DNA of 64,000 nt from Prostheceraeus crozeri (GCA_907163375.1 CAJQUW010007898.1:124001-188000); one strand, 5' to 3'. Positions 24,318-36,707 are shown, counted from the stretch's first letter. The notes: generated from the letters alone by a model not told the origin. Made by a program: numbers and translations.

Positions 24318-24740
24318 TAGTGTGTCCCTGCCGTGATTGGCCTAATGATATCTTTGGTGATCACACAATTGGGTGTGGGTCTGATGGAGACCGGATTAGC
24401 TAGCATGACCGCCCGTGGTGATATCCTTCGCATCACCCAAACAGCTGCTCTGGTGCCCCGTGCAGAAGTTCGAGCCCTCATACTTGACACCCTTCCACGG
24501 CCTGCTTTCCTCCCCTTCTGGACAAGTGGAGTCCCAACGGCAATCGACGTTGCCGTGACTTCTTACTTCAAGAAACTGACACTAATTGATAGGGCCCACT
24601 CTCCTGGCCATGTTCTGGCAGTCGCAAAGGACAGGAAACTTCGGGCCCACACGAGGATTACAGCCATACAGAGAAATGGGCAGTGCTTTCATTCCCTTGG
24701 CCTTTGAAGTTCTCAGAGGATGCTCAACTTCAACATTGAT
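24318..24740 (+). mobile_element. Decayed transposon-type domain with GDH..GC and RPA..DVAVTS motifs
   Basis: GC-rich relative to its flanks. One frame gives GDHTIGCGSDGDRIS near 24,356. A second gives ARGDILRITQTAALVPRAEV, then ILDTLPRPAFLPFWTSGVPT, then AIDVAVTS and PGHVLAVAKDRKLRAHTR. A third resumes with AFIPLAFEVLRGCS near 24,676. This order (zinc-knuckle-like GDHA..C, R+H+.+RD, RPAD+..P.w..G...A+DV.VtSP, GHA...A...K, fiPla.E..GgW) is, as I recall it, the C-terminal region of reverse-transcriptase proteins in many aquatic invertebrates. It looks like a nuclease fold of the PD-(D/E)xK kind (inference). At least two frame changes and one in-frame stop mark it as dead. No polymerase remains beside it. 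Confidence 0.65.
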
Positions 24741-25984
24741 GCGCACTACAGTATTCACTGTCATTATTTTACTAAATACAAAAATCAGATTTGTAGTCTG
24801 TATCATATACTCAAGATATTCAAGAAGAGTTTTGATGTTCAATTCTAATGATTGGAAAAGACCATGAAAAAGCGTAGGTTGGTCCACAGTTTTCATTTTG
24901 CTATAAGCTTCATATTGATTTTTTCTTATATTGAGTGAATTTTTAAGATAGATTGACCGGTCATTTTTTTCTTTTGCTTTCCATCATCCGAATATGTCGA
25001 TTCCTTAATCAGAGTCAAAGTTATCGAGATGATTGAATGTGCAACTGCGTAGATGAAAGTGATTTTTTATCAATTTTTGTCATTTCGATACAATGATGGG
25101 AGTATAGTATTTGTGCTGTAGTAGAAATACATTTATGTTATTTTCATACTAAGTTAATTGAATCTTGCATTCCATTGCTAATCAGAGTTGCTTTGGTGGC
25201 AGGCAGATTATTAATTTGCTAACATTACCCGGTTGCGAATACAATTTGGCACACTAATTGGATGGCTGTTGGTGTCCGTTTAATGCATCTGACAGATACC
25301 TCAATTACCTAATCTTCCTTATAAAAATAGAAATGACATCTGTAGGACTTCTTATCTGTAAATGTATATCCGTTCGATGCTTTGATACAATTCTCAACAG
25401 CAGAAGCAAAAGAAATTAGCCATTTATGATATCAAAAGAAATCTCATTATTCTTTTTACACATAATAACGAAAATCATCTCAGTATGCTTTTCAGAAATA
25501 TTTGTTAGTCAATTCAATGCTGATGAAGACGTTGGAGGTTGAATTCCTACCATTATAAGTTTTCCTGAAGTAATGAAGATATACATGTACATGCGTAATT
25601 GAGGCATTGAATTAGAATCGGTTAGGATTCACAATTAACACAGAAATTAGCTTATGGTTAGAAATATGTTAAGCAATTCAGACCTAAATCGACATCGAAA
25701 GCTTTTAGCAAATTGAAACAGCATACATGCACTCTGTATTAACATGATTAAAGTCAGATGGCAAGCATACCTGCTGTGTTAATCAGAAAAAGCACATCTC
25801 ATTAGGATTGCAGAGTAAGAAAGAAAAATCAGTTTCTGTCGATCAATATGTACTACCATCCCAGCACTCCTTTCAGCGACTCCTATAGGGCGGCTACTGG
25901 CGATACAAAAACATGAAAATAAGATATTCAATGGTCTATGTTCATGATAAGGGTCTAAAGAATCATGTTTTTGAAATGTTTTTA
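24741..25984. other. Stretch without a recognisable gene
   Basis: AT-rich with no conserved motif or repeat seen. Confidence 0.45.
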
Positions 25985-26420
25985 AATAAAAGCGCAGTGT
26001 ATTCTATAATTCCAATATTAAACGCATCGGCAACCTCAATAGATGCTTTGATGTGTGAAACAAAGTACTTGTACTGTCGATAACATGATACCTGTAAATT
26101 TACTGAGATGTATGTATAAAATGTCATACAACTTAAATTTGCTGACATCGACTCAATTTCTTAAAAGGATTCCAAACTTTGTGAATACATTTAAAAGCAT
26201 GTTTGAAAACGCTGCTTAAAACCGCGCGGTTATAAGCTATATCTTGAAATCTTGTTTAAAAGCAAACTTATACGAGTACAACCATGTATATAACAGAGTA
26301 CCTACAGAACTCATTTTCAAAAGCGTAGTTTTAAAACCATCTTTGAAAGCAACGCTTCGAAGCAATGTACAAACCACGGTTTAAAAACTAGTTTGGGAAT
26401 AATGTTTTGAATAAAACATT
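25985..26420 (+). repeat. Dispersed repeat with gttttaaaac-type words, partner at 58,130-58,640
   Basis: 26,028-26,130 (cggcaacctcaatagatgct, then gatgtgtgaaacaaag, then gtcgataacatg and aaatgtcata) aligns with the reverse complement of about 58,500-58,610. Beside it in both copies is a stretch dense in ttaaaa-centred words (gtttgaaaac, gttttaaaac, ggtttaaaaac), suggesting decayed internal short repeats. No coding frame. Probably one family of non-autonomous elements of about 0.5 kb. Confidence 0.55.
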
Positions 26421-29400
26421 GCGATAAAGCAGTTCTTTTGTTGTTCTGACACTGTAGCTATTCAATTGGCACTTTATATTTTATTCTATTTAACAAAGCA
26501 TAACATGCGGTGATCATGTTTTACATTAACGTATATTGTAGATAGTGAGCATTATTTCATTGATATGCACTATCGAATCCATTGAATATGTATGAAATCT
26601 AGAAATGCGTTACTAATGCTAACACTTATTATGTTGCATAATTAAATCTTAAGTCGAGCATCTCTATTTTGGACATCTCTAAGGAAGCAAAAAAGCATGC
26701 TGCAAAACATGATTTAAACACGCCATGTTTTTGAACCCTAGTCATAATGCTGGAAAATGATTTCAACGTCATCGTTCGATGAGAAGACCTCCATTGTTAC
26801 CCAATTTGAACGCGACGTACTCGCACATTGCGTCACTTAAACCTCCGTTGTGTGTAGTCCAGAGAATGTTTTGAGAATAATTATGCTCACTCTCCGATGG
26901 CGATAATGAGCCATCATTATCATCATTCATTTACCTTGTTCATGTTTATCTCATTTTCACACATTTCTTGTTTTGAATGTCACTATCCAATGAGAGTCGA
27001 CGAATGGTCTCGTGGCAATAAATCAGCAGAATGATAATCCTTCTGTTTTGCGCCGCATTCCTCACAAGAATCGCCGCAAAACCGTAATGGACTGCCATGG
27101 TGGATGTATTTTCTAATCCCTTCGTTTAGGTGACGTTCTGCTACAGGATGGCGGTCTATTTTTCAACTCAGCATCTTCTTGAGAAAAAGTTATAAGATTG
27201 CAACAAATATCCGTTTCTATTCTTCTTTTTGTCTCACAAAATTCGCATAGAAAATTGTAAATAGAATAATTACATATTCAGCTACATCCTCAGTTGAAAA
27301 ATAGGAACAAGCCTTAATTGGGGAAAACTTGGATTAGGTGTGACAACTAAAGTCCAAGGTTGAGAAGCTTGGGATTTGAAAACCAAATTTTATGCTTTTT
27401 AGGACGGCTAGGTTAAATTAACAGTAATACTAAACTCTCACCAAATTACATCAACGCAACCTTTCGGATAATGAAATAGAACATAACCTTACCTCGTACA
27501 TATAAATGCATAGTGTGTAACCTAACAGCTGTCGCTGAAGAGCTTTTAAAAGCTCCACTTGATACACAGAAGTTCATTAAAATTAAGAAAAGTAATCATT
27601 TTCACCTTCACTAAAATTGAAACATTGTCAGCAATTAGCGATAAAATTGCATGTATTTAAATACGTTATACAGGGATTCTTAAAGTATGTCTCTTTTCAC
27701 TTAGTATCTTTAGAATCGTTTGCACTTTTTTTCACAATGCAAGAATCATGAATTCGTTTATTTTGTGTAATTGACCACACCCTAAATCCTATATCGAAAA
27801 CCAATGTAGCTTTAAAGAATTTCTATTTTCCCAATTTCTCCCGAATACTTGAGTCATGCTGATCTGTACAATAACAGTGATGATCATAATTGATGATTTG
27901 ATAAACTACGCAAAATCATTAATTCGCAAATCATGGCATTTTAATGAAAACTTAGCAAATGAATCGAAGCTCGAAAACTGAAACTTGAATTTGTTTTTGC
28001 TAATATGGGGAAACTGCTTATTGATTAATGTGGATTAATTAATATAAAAAAGATCAAAAATTAAGTCGTTTTCTATTTGACCCCACGCACAACTTTTATT
28101 ACCATAACTTCTCGTTTTTTTGTTATATTGTTTTCTAATTGAATTGCTCGAATGCTTTGCTACAATGTAAGTCCATGCCATTTCTGTGTCTAGTAATGTG
28201 TGCAGTATGCGTGCGCCACAAAACTGTCAAAAAGTTCTTCACATACTACACAAAGCATTGACATGGATTGTTTTGTAAGATTGTTTCAATGGGTTCTTGG
28301 TCAAAATGATCCAGTACCCTAACTCGGTTTTAAAGAAACTGCCTTAGAGAAGGCATTTAACTCTAATTTAGGCCTATTTATCAGCAACGTAATTGGCAGA
28401 ATCTAAAAGATCTATTTTTGCTGATTTCTTAGTCAGAAAATCAATTGCATCTGACAGAACGTGGAGATAGGTCTACACAGGCATGCTTCGTAACTGTCAT
28501 AGGCTACTGATTTTCCTGTTAAGACGGTAACAGAAACTCAGGTTTTAGATGTTCTGAGACCGGTTCCGTCCTTAGCGCACTTAAACGCATTTCTAATTAA
28601 CGTTCGTGAGGATCAGAAAATTATTGATGTCATCATCTTCAACTCTTGTGGTCCTTTACAGGTGAGCTGAGCTATGTAAATGAGTTCAATTTTATTTTCT
28701 TCTAATGTAAATAATGATCTCTTCATGCATAGTCTCGTTGACTGATCCTCGAACTAACAAAATATCAGGATCAAATCTTTCAAATCAGTTATGATGAATA
28801 ATATCATTCAATTAAATATGTTTTCATGAATGACTCAGACGTACATGTTCCTCTCACTTACATTTAGCCAATATCTGTTCCTTCGCTTGTTCTAGCTCAT
28901 TGGTAATCAATGTTTGACGTCTTCTGTTCATGCAAATGTTCTTGCAAAAAAACATTCATAGTCTGTTTCTTCTCGCTCCCTGGGACAGCTTTGTCAATAC
29001 CGCTTTGAAAGCATCTTGCACGAATACTATTTTGACTTGACACCTTCTACTCATACAGTTAGCCTGTGCTAGATACTGCTAGATATTTGGTTGAATTTCC
29101 GTGTAATCAAAAGTCACAAATGTGATCAATAACAAAGGTGATACTTTGTCATTCTTACGACTGACGGTATGAAATTGCATGATAGTGATCAACATTTGAC
29201 TTTTGTGTCATTATTTTGTGTGACAATTACGCTCTAGGTATATCGAATTACTAAACAAATAGCGAACTAAACGAAATTCATTTTCACGAATTAATATATT
29301 CTCTTTCTTTTATTTACCGTACTTATTAAAGACGTTCACTTGTTTATGAACTTCTGACTTGCTCTGCTCTTTTGAGTTGAGTGCGAAATTGGAAAGTAGA

Positions 29401-30766
29401 GGAAGAAAATTGATGAGTGAGATTTATCTGAAAATGGTCGTGAAGAGTTAATTAATTCTGCTTAGTTATGGCATGAAATTACTGAGAAATCTTGCAAATT
29501 ATCAAATGATTGTTTTGCATTTATTTATACATTTATGCAGGTTGGGATTCATTTCCAATTACATTTTCAACCTTTCGCATAGGAAATACTCATATTTTTT
29601 CGAAGCTATTTGTTCAGATAAGAACGATCCTCACCCAGAAGAAGAGGTTAATAATAAAGATGCTGACCGATATTCTGCAGTTTTATTCATATCCAATTGA
29701 CACGTCAGTGTGATCAATCTTCTGAGTTAGCATTTTTTCTATGGCTGTTCCTCTCATAAAGCGATAAGAGAGGTATAATGTCTAATTTGACTGATCATTG
29801 AAATGCATTAGCCAAGCATTTATTGCAGCATCAACAGCTAAGAGGAGTCAATTGCACTTTTGATCACATTGAAACTCATTTTAATGTTAACAAGTGCACT
29901 TTGAATAATAGAATATTTAAATGCGGCTTCGTGAATTATGCTTAAATTCGATGGATTACATAATCATTGAAAAAAGTATGCGATGAATAACTTAAGCTCA
30001 TAGAAATTCGACACACTACAATAATAATGGGCTAGAACGGACATGGATATTGCCAATAGACTTAGCATGTGAACTTTATGATGATGGTGATAATTTGCAG
30101 CAATTCGCTCATCTTCATTTCGAAAATTCTCCGAAATTTTGCTGTCAATCAGCTTCATGATTCTAAATAATCATGACATACGTATGACATACGTATGATA
30201 AAATGTTGAGTCGCTACTTGTGCTTGCAAAGTAGGTTAATGAGATTTATTTGTGCAGGAAATACAAATGCTGTAGATTTTATTCAAAAGTGACCGTTCCA
30301 AAGCATTTGTAAAACGGTAATTTACACCTATATATGTACTTTCAATACGTATTTCAATCTAATAGGTTCTTTCACACATGTTATAATCAAATGATAAAGA
30401 CTAAAGACAGTTTGAAGATCAGCATTTTAACTAATTTAAGTTAAAGCATAATAACGCAACAATTCGGAAAATACGCAAAAAATAATACTTCTTGGATGGG
30501 AGCTACTGACACTATCTTCCTAAATTCGCGCACAAAGGGCTTAATAGCATGGATTTGTAGATCTTGAAACGCTGAATGCAAAAATCAAATTCTTAAGTGT
30601 CACAGGCAGTCGCTTTCGGCTATAGGTAAGGTTAAAGGATTCCCATTGGAATCCAATGGTAAAATTCAAGAAATATCTATTGATTGTGAAACACTTGGCA
30701 ATTTTCGAATAAAATTTTGAAACATGATTGAGTTCAGAACATCACCTTCGATATGAAAGTTGAAGT
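26421..30766. other. Long stretch without a recognisable gene
   Basis: No conserved protein motif on either strand over about 4.3 kb. The plus-strand frames at 29,473-29,713 are short and unrecognised. A small tandem palindrome (acatacgtatg twice) lies at about 30,177-30,198. If a host intron or regulatory region is present, I cannot see it. Confidence 0.4.
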
Positions 30767-30898
30767 GAGTCACATAATTCAGTATTTGGTGTCTGAGAGC
30801 CTCTACAAAATGATTAAAATCGCCAAAATTAAGTCAAAACATGAAATTTACTCACTTTGTAGCGCCTCTCAGATATTAAATACTGAATCATGTGACTC
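30767..30898. repeat. Long imperfect hairpin
   Basis: 30,767-30,799 (gagtcacataattcagtatt, then tggtgtctgagag) pairs with 30,866-30,898 at about 29 of 33 positions. Pairing continues inward (cctctacaaaatga against tcactttgtagcgc), leaving a loop of about 35 bases. Total length is about 132 bases. It could be a short MITE or a miRNA-like foldback. The long arms and lack of a second copy in the window do not settle it. Confidence 0.7.
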
Positions 30899-32339
30899 AT
30901 GTGATGTCATTGGTTTCCATGGCATGATTTCACAAACCATGATTCGTAAATGACAATATATATGTTCTTAATATGGATATCTGAAAAGTTTTCCTCAAAT
31001 CTGACTATGTAATGAGCGTTGGTTATGAATGCATTTGCATCAAATTTCAAAAATCTCTTGACAGTTTTTGCTAAATTTCCAGCAACCATAGACGACGATC
31101 TTGGGTGATAGTTTTGGTAAATTAACAAATACCAAGACTTTCTAAATTGTCAGATTATGTCAAATGGTTTTCAGATCCAGTTAGCATGCTGATACTGCTA
31201 TCAAATGTACTATTTTTATATGCGCAGAATATGAAAACCCAACAAGTTCCTCCTTCAAAAAGATAATGTGTCAAAATTATGATATTTTGTGATTACTTAG
31301 AGTAAGAAATTGAACTTATATCGCTCCAAATACTTAAAATATTTATTTAAAATGGGGACTTTGAGCAATAAGGAAACATCACAGCATTTATAAAAACATC
31401 TTTTTGCAGAAGCCTTAAAAATAAGCTTGAAGCTTGGAAAATTCTTTGTCCTGAAAAGTTGAAGGATGCCTTATCAACTAGTCAATCCTCCGATGTAATG
31501 GGAAACATTCAAAATTGAAGGCTTTCTTCGACATCTGTAGTACAGTTGATGATCATGATGTAATTTGTACAGCGAAATCAATGACTTTCATTAAAGTTAT
31601 CATGCTAAAGGTGGCTAAATTCAGACCTTAGGAGAATGTACTTTTCAAACTTGGTCAAAGTTAGACGTTTCAGTGGAGTTTCAAAGAATTTCCGGAATAT
31701 TTGGAAATAGACTATAACTAGCACTCACAAAAGCGGTAGAATGCACGCTGCAGCTTTAAATGGATCACATTGCTCCTCTACATGTAGGAAAGGATCAGGT
31801 GAAATGAAATTTAGGACCCAGAAACCACTTCATAGATCAACAAAATATATTCAGCAATCCTTGCATCTAGAGCAACGGATCTTTCATGAAGCGCACCTCT
31901 AATTTTATAGCCTGCTTATTGCTAGTTAGTGTTGACCCCAGTAAAATCGTCATGCTCATGAAAATCGCACTTTTTGCTAACTACTTCTGACGCTTTTGTT
32001 TCACAGATGTTCCATTGATAAAAACAGTGCATGATGTATCATTTAACCATGGCAGATTTTAATCATTAAAATAGAAGACATGTCAAATATAGCAAGCAGA
32101 ATTACAAGTGCCACAAATTAATCGTACATCAGCCACGAAGCCATCGAGAAACAGCTGATTGTCAACTGCTGCACAAGATGTGATTGAAAATATGTGCAGT
32201 ACAGAAGACATGCGACATCAGAGACGAAAATAGTCAATTAATATTGAAATTCAAAAACTGAGAATAAGAAAGAGTACACAGTACTTTCAGAATGAAAACT
32301 AATTTCGGAATCACAGAGAGATTTTGTTTCCTACAAACA
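30899..32339. other. Stretch without a recognisable gene
   Basis: AT-rich with only short unrecognised frames. Confidence 0.4.
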
Positions 32340-32870
32340 AATGAGTGTTCGTGGTTGCAACATTCAACACATAAGAGAGTTGTATAAGTTGCTGCCAGTA
32401 ATTATGAAAGATTTCGATCGAAGGACAATTCTCTGAGTTGTAATATATAAGTTCGATCGCGCACTTCGGAGACCGCTATCTTTTCTAGTTAGTGGAATAA
32501 GGTGATGAAGAAGATGAGCGGGAGATTGCATCTTGTGAAAGTGTTTAATCAAGTGGTCAATTATGGGAAGGGACTCACAGAGCTAGACGGAATCAGTGAA
32601 GTTGTGTTCTGGAAAAGTTATTCAAAGAGGTTCGTTCCATGCGCTCGATGATAATTTTTATGTCTTTAGAAATGAATAGACCAAACTGGTGCTGCGCATT
32701 CGAAGGTAGCAATCCTGCGTGATTCCTTCCAAATAGATGTGATGGCCAACAAGAATCCGGGTCAAAAAATACAAGAATGAGAAAATTGGATCGCAGACAA
32801 AACAGATTTCCAGGATCATATGAAAACAAATTCTTCGTGGGAAGTAGCAGACAGCGTGAAACCAAAATTT
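32340..32870 (-). mobile_element. LINE remnant: C-terminal end of a reverse transcriptase ORF
   Basis: The minus strand reads FISKDIKIIIERMERTSLNN near 32,670-32,610. After frame changes it reads HLIPLTRKDSGLRSARSNLY, then ITTQRIVLRSKSFI and NLYNSL near 32,490-32,370. This matches the last part of CR1/jockey-like LINE ORFs (h.l...lp....yslR......p..rT.Rf+.SF.p...r.yN.L). A 90-codon frame (32,593-32,865) carries the first part. It is one of three minus-strand LINE ends within 2.5 kb. Confidence 0.55.
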
Positions 32871-33475
32871 AAGCAGTTCAATGGATAACGCGAGACACTT
32901 TTTTTTAAACTTTCGTCGAAAGGCCCACTTCCCTAAATTAAGAAGGAATTTCCGATCTGACTAACTTCCTGGAGCAAGTGTCAACTAAAATATACATATC
33001 TTTTGAAGTGCAGATCCATTGTACAAATAATAGAATATAGCGAACTTGTCGCAAACGCATTCGCACCATAAGCAGCAACAATTGTTCACGGAAATATAAT
33101 GATCTCTTGAAATGATATTTTAGGATAAGGTTGTTTCTATTCACATACATGTGTATATTAACCTTACCCAAAATTTTGTCAAAAATTGTCAATTCATTAA
33201 TTAGCTTGCATTAACATTCTTCAAAAATACGTTAATATTCTGCCATTGTCAACATGACAAACGTAAGCGTTTCAGGCAACAAGTAACAGAATTTCTAAAT
33301 TGTAAACAGAACATTCTCATACAATCCACAGACGAAAACTCCATTTTGACGAAACAACATAAGTGCATTTGCTGTCATTTGTCAATAAAGATGTATTGAC
33401 TTCATCTCCGATCTGCTCTGTACAGTTGGTTCTGTGATATGAGTGCTGCGTTGCGCAGTGCAAACTTTCCATCTA

Positions 33476-33780
33476 TCAAAATTCACGGCTATAGGAATAT
33501 AAAATCAAAGCTAGGATAAGAATGGAATGTGGCTTTATCTGAGAAGAATTTTGGCCATATTTGCATCCATCGATCATCAAAACTGTACAATAATAAGGTT
33601 TAACGACGGAGAAAACTTTATCGAAATATGAAAGTTTAAGAGTTTGGTGAACGATCGAACGAGAAAGGTTTTGAACGGCTGCAGGGATAAACCGAGTCAA
33701 AAACAAACACAGATTATTCAGCTTGTAAAACATCTTTAGAGAAACTGCTATCTTCAAATGGATGCGCCTTTGTTCTCACT
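33476..33780 (-). mobile_element. LINE remnant: C-terminal end of a reverse transcriptase ORF
   Basis: Starting near 33,770 the minus strand reads QRRIHLKIAVSLKMFYKLNN, then LCLFLTRFIPAAVQNLSRS, then KVFSVVKPYYC. It fits the family pattern RR..h.l.+fyki.n.l.p.yL...+P..v...s..sLR......p...t..+..Sf.+. The sequence differs clearly from the neighbours at 32.3 and 34.1 kb, so this is a separate copy or another LINE family, 5'-truncated. Confidence 0.5.
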
Positions 33781-34009
33781 GACACTCAGTTCAGTTACAT
33801 GTGGTTTTTCTATTATAAATGATAAAATCATGGACAACGAATGAATATCAATTCTATATCAATGAGAACAATTTCTGCTGATCGTCTAATGATTATGATG
33901 AATGACTTCATACAAGATGCTCAGGACATATTAGCATTACACCTTTATAAAAGTAAAACAAATCAACCTCCAAGTTTGTAGCCATCTTTCAATGAAAGAA
34001 ATTAAAGAA

Positions 34010-34830
34010 ATAATAATAAGTTTTATTGAGTTCACTTCCATGACAGATGCGGTGAATGTTGCAATTATGCGATGACAATAAGCAAAAGATGCAAGAAGAA
34101 TCAATGGTTCAAGGAGATAATAACTGAGAAAAAACTATCGTCAAAAACGAATTTATGAGTTTCCAAGCCTCGAAGTCTTAGCAAAAGGAATCCGCAGCTC
34201 AAAACTGGAGTAATAATAGTAATGATGATAATGTGTATATTGTGGAATGAATGAAAGTCAGACATTGCAGAATGAGAAAGAAACAATGAAAAGTCAAAAT
34301 TCATTATGCGGTTGGTAGTATGAGACATTAATGAAATAGTCAGTCTTTGTGATTGAGCTTTTGGGCCGACTTTTTCGAATTTTATTTGCAAATTCTGTAG
34401 AAGCAATTTTGCCTGAATAGTCGATGTCTTTCGCTGTATAGGACTGAGGATCTCGGAATGAAAGAGGAAAAACGACGGGAAGATGAACACGATTTGGATT
34501 ATAACGGATGACAATGCCTGTTTGGCCCTTGCCATCAAAGATATCTCGAAGAAGTTGATGTTCATCAGCCGCAATTTTTCTAAAAAGTTTCAGACAACAA
34601 TTGTCAGAAAAAACTAAAAGAGGTTCAGGCAAGGTAATAACTCCAATGATGCGTAAAGTTCGCTCTTCAATGCGTTCAAGTCTTTTCAATAAGTATTACG
34701 AGCCATTGCAAAAGGAACAAAAAGCATAAGTCATAAGTCTATGAAGGCCACATTTTTTTATCATTATGCCTGTATCTGCATCGCAACGAAGTAAATTACA
34801 CAAGATGATCAACCTCCGAGATGCTTTCTT
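34010..34830 (-). mobile_element. LINE remnant with 3' tail: reverse transcriptase C-terminal region
   Basis: Minus strand, from about 34,825: ASRRLIILCNLLRCDADTGI, then LKRLERIEERTLRIIGVITL, then NCCLKLFRKIAADEHQLLRD, RYNPNRVHLPV and, in another frame, LRIPFAKTSRLGNS. The order (aSrRLw.Lr.Lrr...; l.rlerIq+ralrii; ...C...f.ki..d..h.l...; lRiPfakTsrf.nSf) is the usual LINE ORF2 end. Just downstream on the minus strand lie AATAAA and a short TTATTATTATT run (about 34,008-34,028), a plausible 3' end. Several stops and frame changes. The open frame 34,294-34,689 is the best-preserved part. Confidence 0.7.
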
Positions 34831-34968
34831 AACAATAAAAATTAATATACATGTTCCCAAAGAAAATCATTAGACAAAATGGATGACGCAAGCGCTCCTT
34901 AACTATGCGTAGCGAAATTGGCTATTATCCACATGAGAAGCAGATTGTTTAAGCACGTCAGCAAACTA
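34831..34968. other. Short spacer between LINE and mariner
   Basis: No feature seen. Confidence 0.4.
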
Positions 34969-36473
34969 CAAGGTGCCCCAAAAGTTTTTGACTTTTATAT
35001 ATTTTAGTATAAAAGGAGTTTTAGAAGTATTATTTTAATGGAATAGTCATTATTGACAATCTTTTGGACGTTTCAAGCGCTTTTTGCGAATGACAAAACC
35101 CAAATACCTTCAACTTTTCAAAAGAAACTTTCAAAACCTTTGAAGTAGCCAAAACTTTTGACAGTGTCACTTCATAAATAATAAACTCTTTTTAACTCAG
35201 GATACAGTAGACAGACTATCTATGGTTCGCTGTTGATAAATCGCTTTTTATTGTATCGCTATCGATTAATGAACGAAATGAACATTAACATCGCAGTTAG
35301 AAAGTGACGAATCTTGCTGTAGCAAATGTCGAACTTAACGATTGAAGAAAAGGTCCATCTTGTATCGTGGGCGATTGCACACGATAATTTAGAGGAGAGT
35401 CGGCGGTATTCCTTATGAAATACGTCAAGGGAGGCCCTGCCCACTCTACTGTTAGACATACTGCTCTTATCTTTTCAAATCTTCAAGCCCTTCAACGAAG
35501 AATTGAATAAGAAATTGAAAGAGCATTACTGTCAATGTTTCGCGATTCCCTGAGACCTTTCCTGAAACCCTGCAACAAATGCTTGGATTTGAATGGTGAA
35601 TAGTTTGAGTTTGCATTGTAACCTACGTTCCTTGCTTACTTGATGAAAAGATTGTCGGTTTCATTGCGCCTATACAGTCAAATTTGGAAACATATATTTT
35701 CATTTAAAGTACGGGAATAAGGAAAGACGAAAAAATGTAAGTTATAAATGAACAAATTTCAATAATATACCTACAGATTGTTTCATAAAAAATGGATCAC
35801 CCTTAAACATCGCCTTAACTTCAACTTTGTCTAACTCCGCCAAACTTGAACGAATTTCTCTGAAATTTGGAAGATATATCAGTTGTGCTTACTAATATCA
35901 TTGTTGGAAATTTCAAGCATGAATATTGAGTTGTCTTCCTGTTATAGATTCATTTAGCAATTACATTTGCTTCCTTTGTTATGTGATATGTTGTTCTACA
36001 AGCCAAAACCCATCATGTAACTGCTACATGTGAAAACAATACAAAGCACAAATGAACAATAACGAGATCGCATTCACAAAAGGCAAAGTGTCCTTACACA
36101 AATGTGCATCGATGGCATAATGATGATTTTCGACTCTGTCGTAAAGAGGGGCTGCACTAGTCTCGTCTCTTATTGAGTCGAATTTCAAGAAAAACGTAAC
36201 GTTCGTCGTACAACTTACGTCACTGTTAAAACGAGAGTGTTAGAGTAATGTCATTGACAATAAGGGTACGGCCACAAATGCTGTATCATAGCTTATTAGA
36301 TTGGACTGTAGTTCAGTGAAGTATTTTCTGTTATGTGATGCACATAATTTTCTTGAAATATGTTTAGCAAGTCTAAAATCTTTCAAATGACAAGCATTCT
36401 ATTGAATTATTACTTTGGGAGCTCATTTTAAGATTCAAAATAAAGAAGTCAAAGACTTTTGGGGCACTCGGTG
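34969..36473 (+). mobile_element. Mariner-like element, internally deleted and itself interrupted
   Basis: The ends GTGCCCCAAAAGTTTTTGAC (from 34,973) and, reverse-complemented from about 36,466, GTGCCCCAAAAGTCTTTGAC are typical mariner terminal inverted repeats. From 35,326 the plus strand reads MSNLTIEEKVHLVSWAIAHD then NLEESRR, like the N-terminal helix-turn-helix (DUF4817-type) of these transposases. In the next frame GGPAHSTVRHTALIFSNLQ follows. At about 35,490-35,600 LQALQRRIE, IERALLSMFRDSL and CNKCLDLNGE resemble the transposase C-terminus (l..rI...I..it...l......l..R...C...nG...E). The catalytic middle is missing, so this is a deletion derivative. 35,772-36,180 is a foreign Tc1-like insert. 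Confidence 0.7.
35772..36180 (+). mobile_element. Deleted copy of the 12.2-kb Tc1-like element, nested in the mariner
   Basis: Nearly identical to 12,187 onward (cagattgtttcataaaaa, then ggatcacccttaaacatcgc) through the 5' untranslated part. It then lacks several internal blocks: an AT-rich piece, most of the first helix-turn-helix codons and the GRPRK region. It rejoins with cttacacaaatgtgc and ends cttattgag. It begins after a TA, as Tc1 elements do. High similarity to the 12.2-kb copy and position inside the mariner make it younger than the mariner. Confidence 0.8.
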
Positions 36474-36707
36474 TCACATGAAGTACATGTACAAGATAAT
36501 ACAAGACCATAGAAATATGACTTTCCGCTGTTGTTTGTGTTAGTAACCAGCTGCACCAATCAAGGTCAATATTGATGAATTTTGTTGTATTGTGTGCTAT
36601 TTAATGAAACAGATATTTTTATATAAAAGGAATAATGAAATGATCGTGAGTATTTACAAAATACACCAACAAGATGCCGATGCTAAACCATTGTCAACCC
36701 TGCCAGC

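Noticed and set aside
34101-34574. 157-codon minus frame
   Set aside because: For most of its length it is a shifted frame of the LINE remnant. Only short parts fit the LINE C-terminus, so it was merged into the LINE entry.
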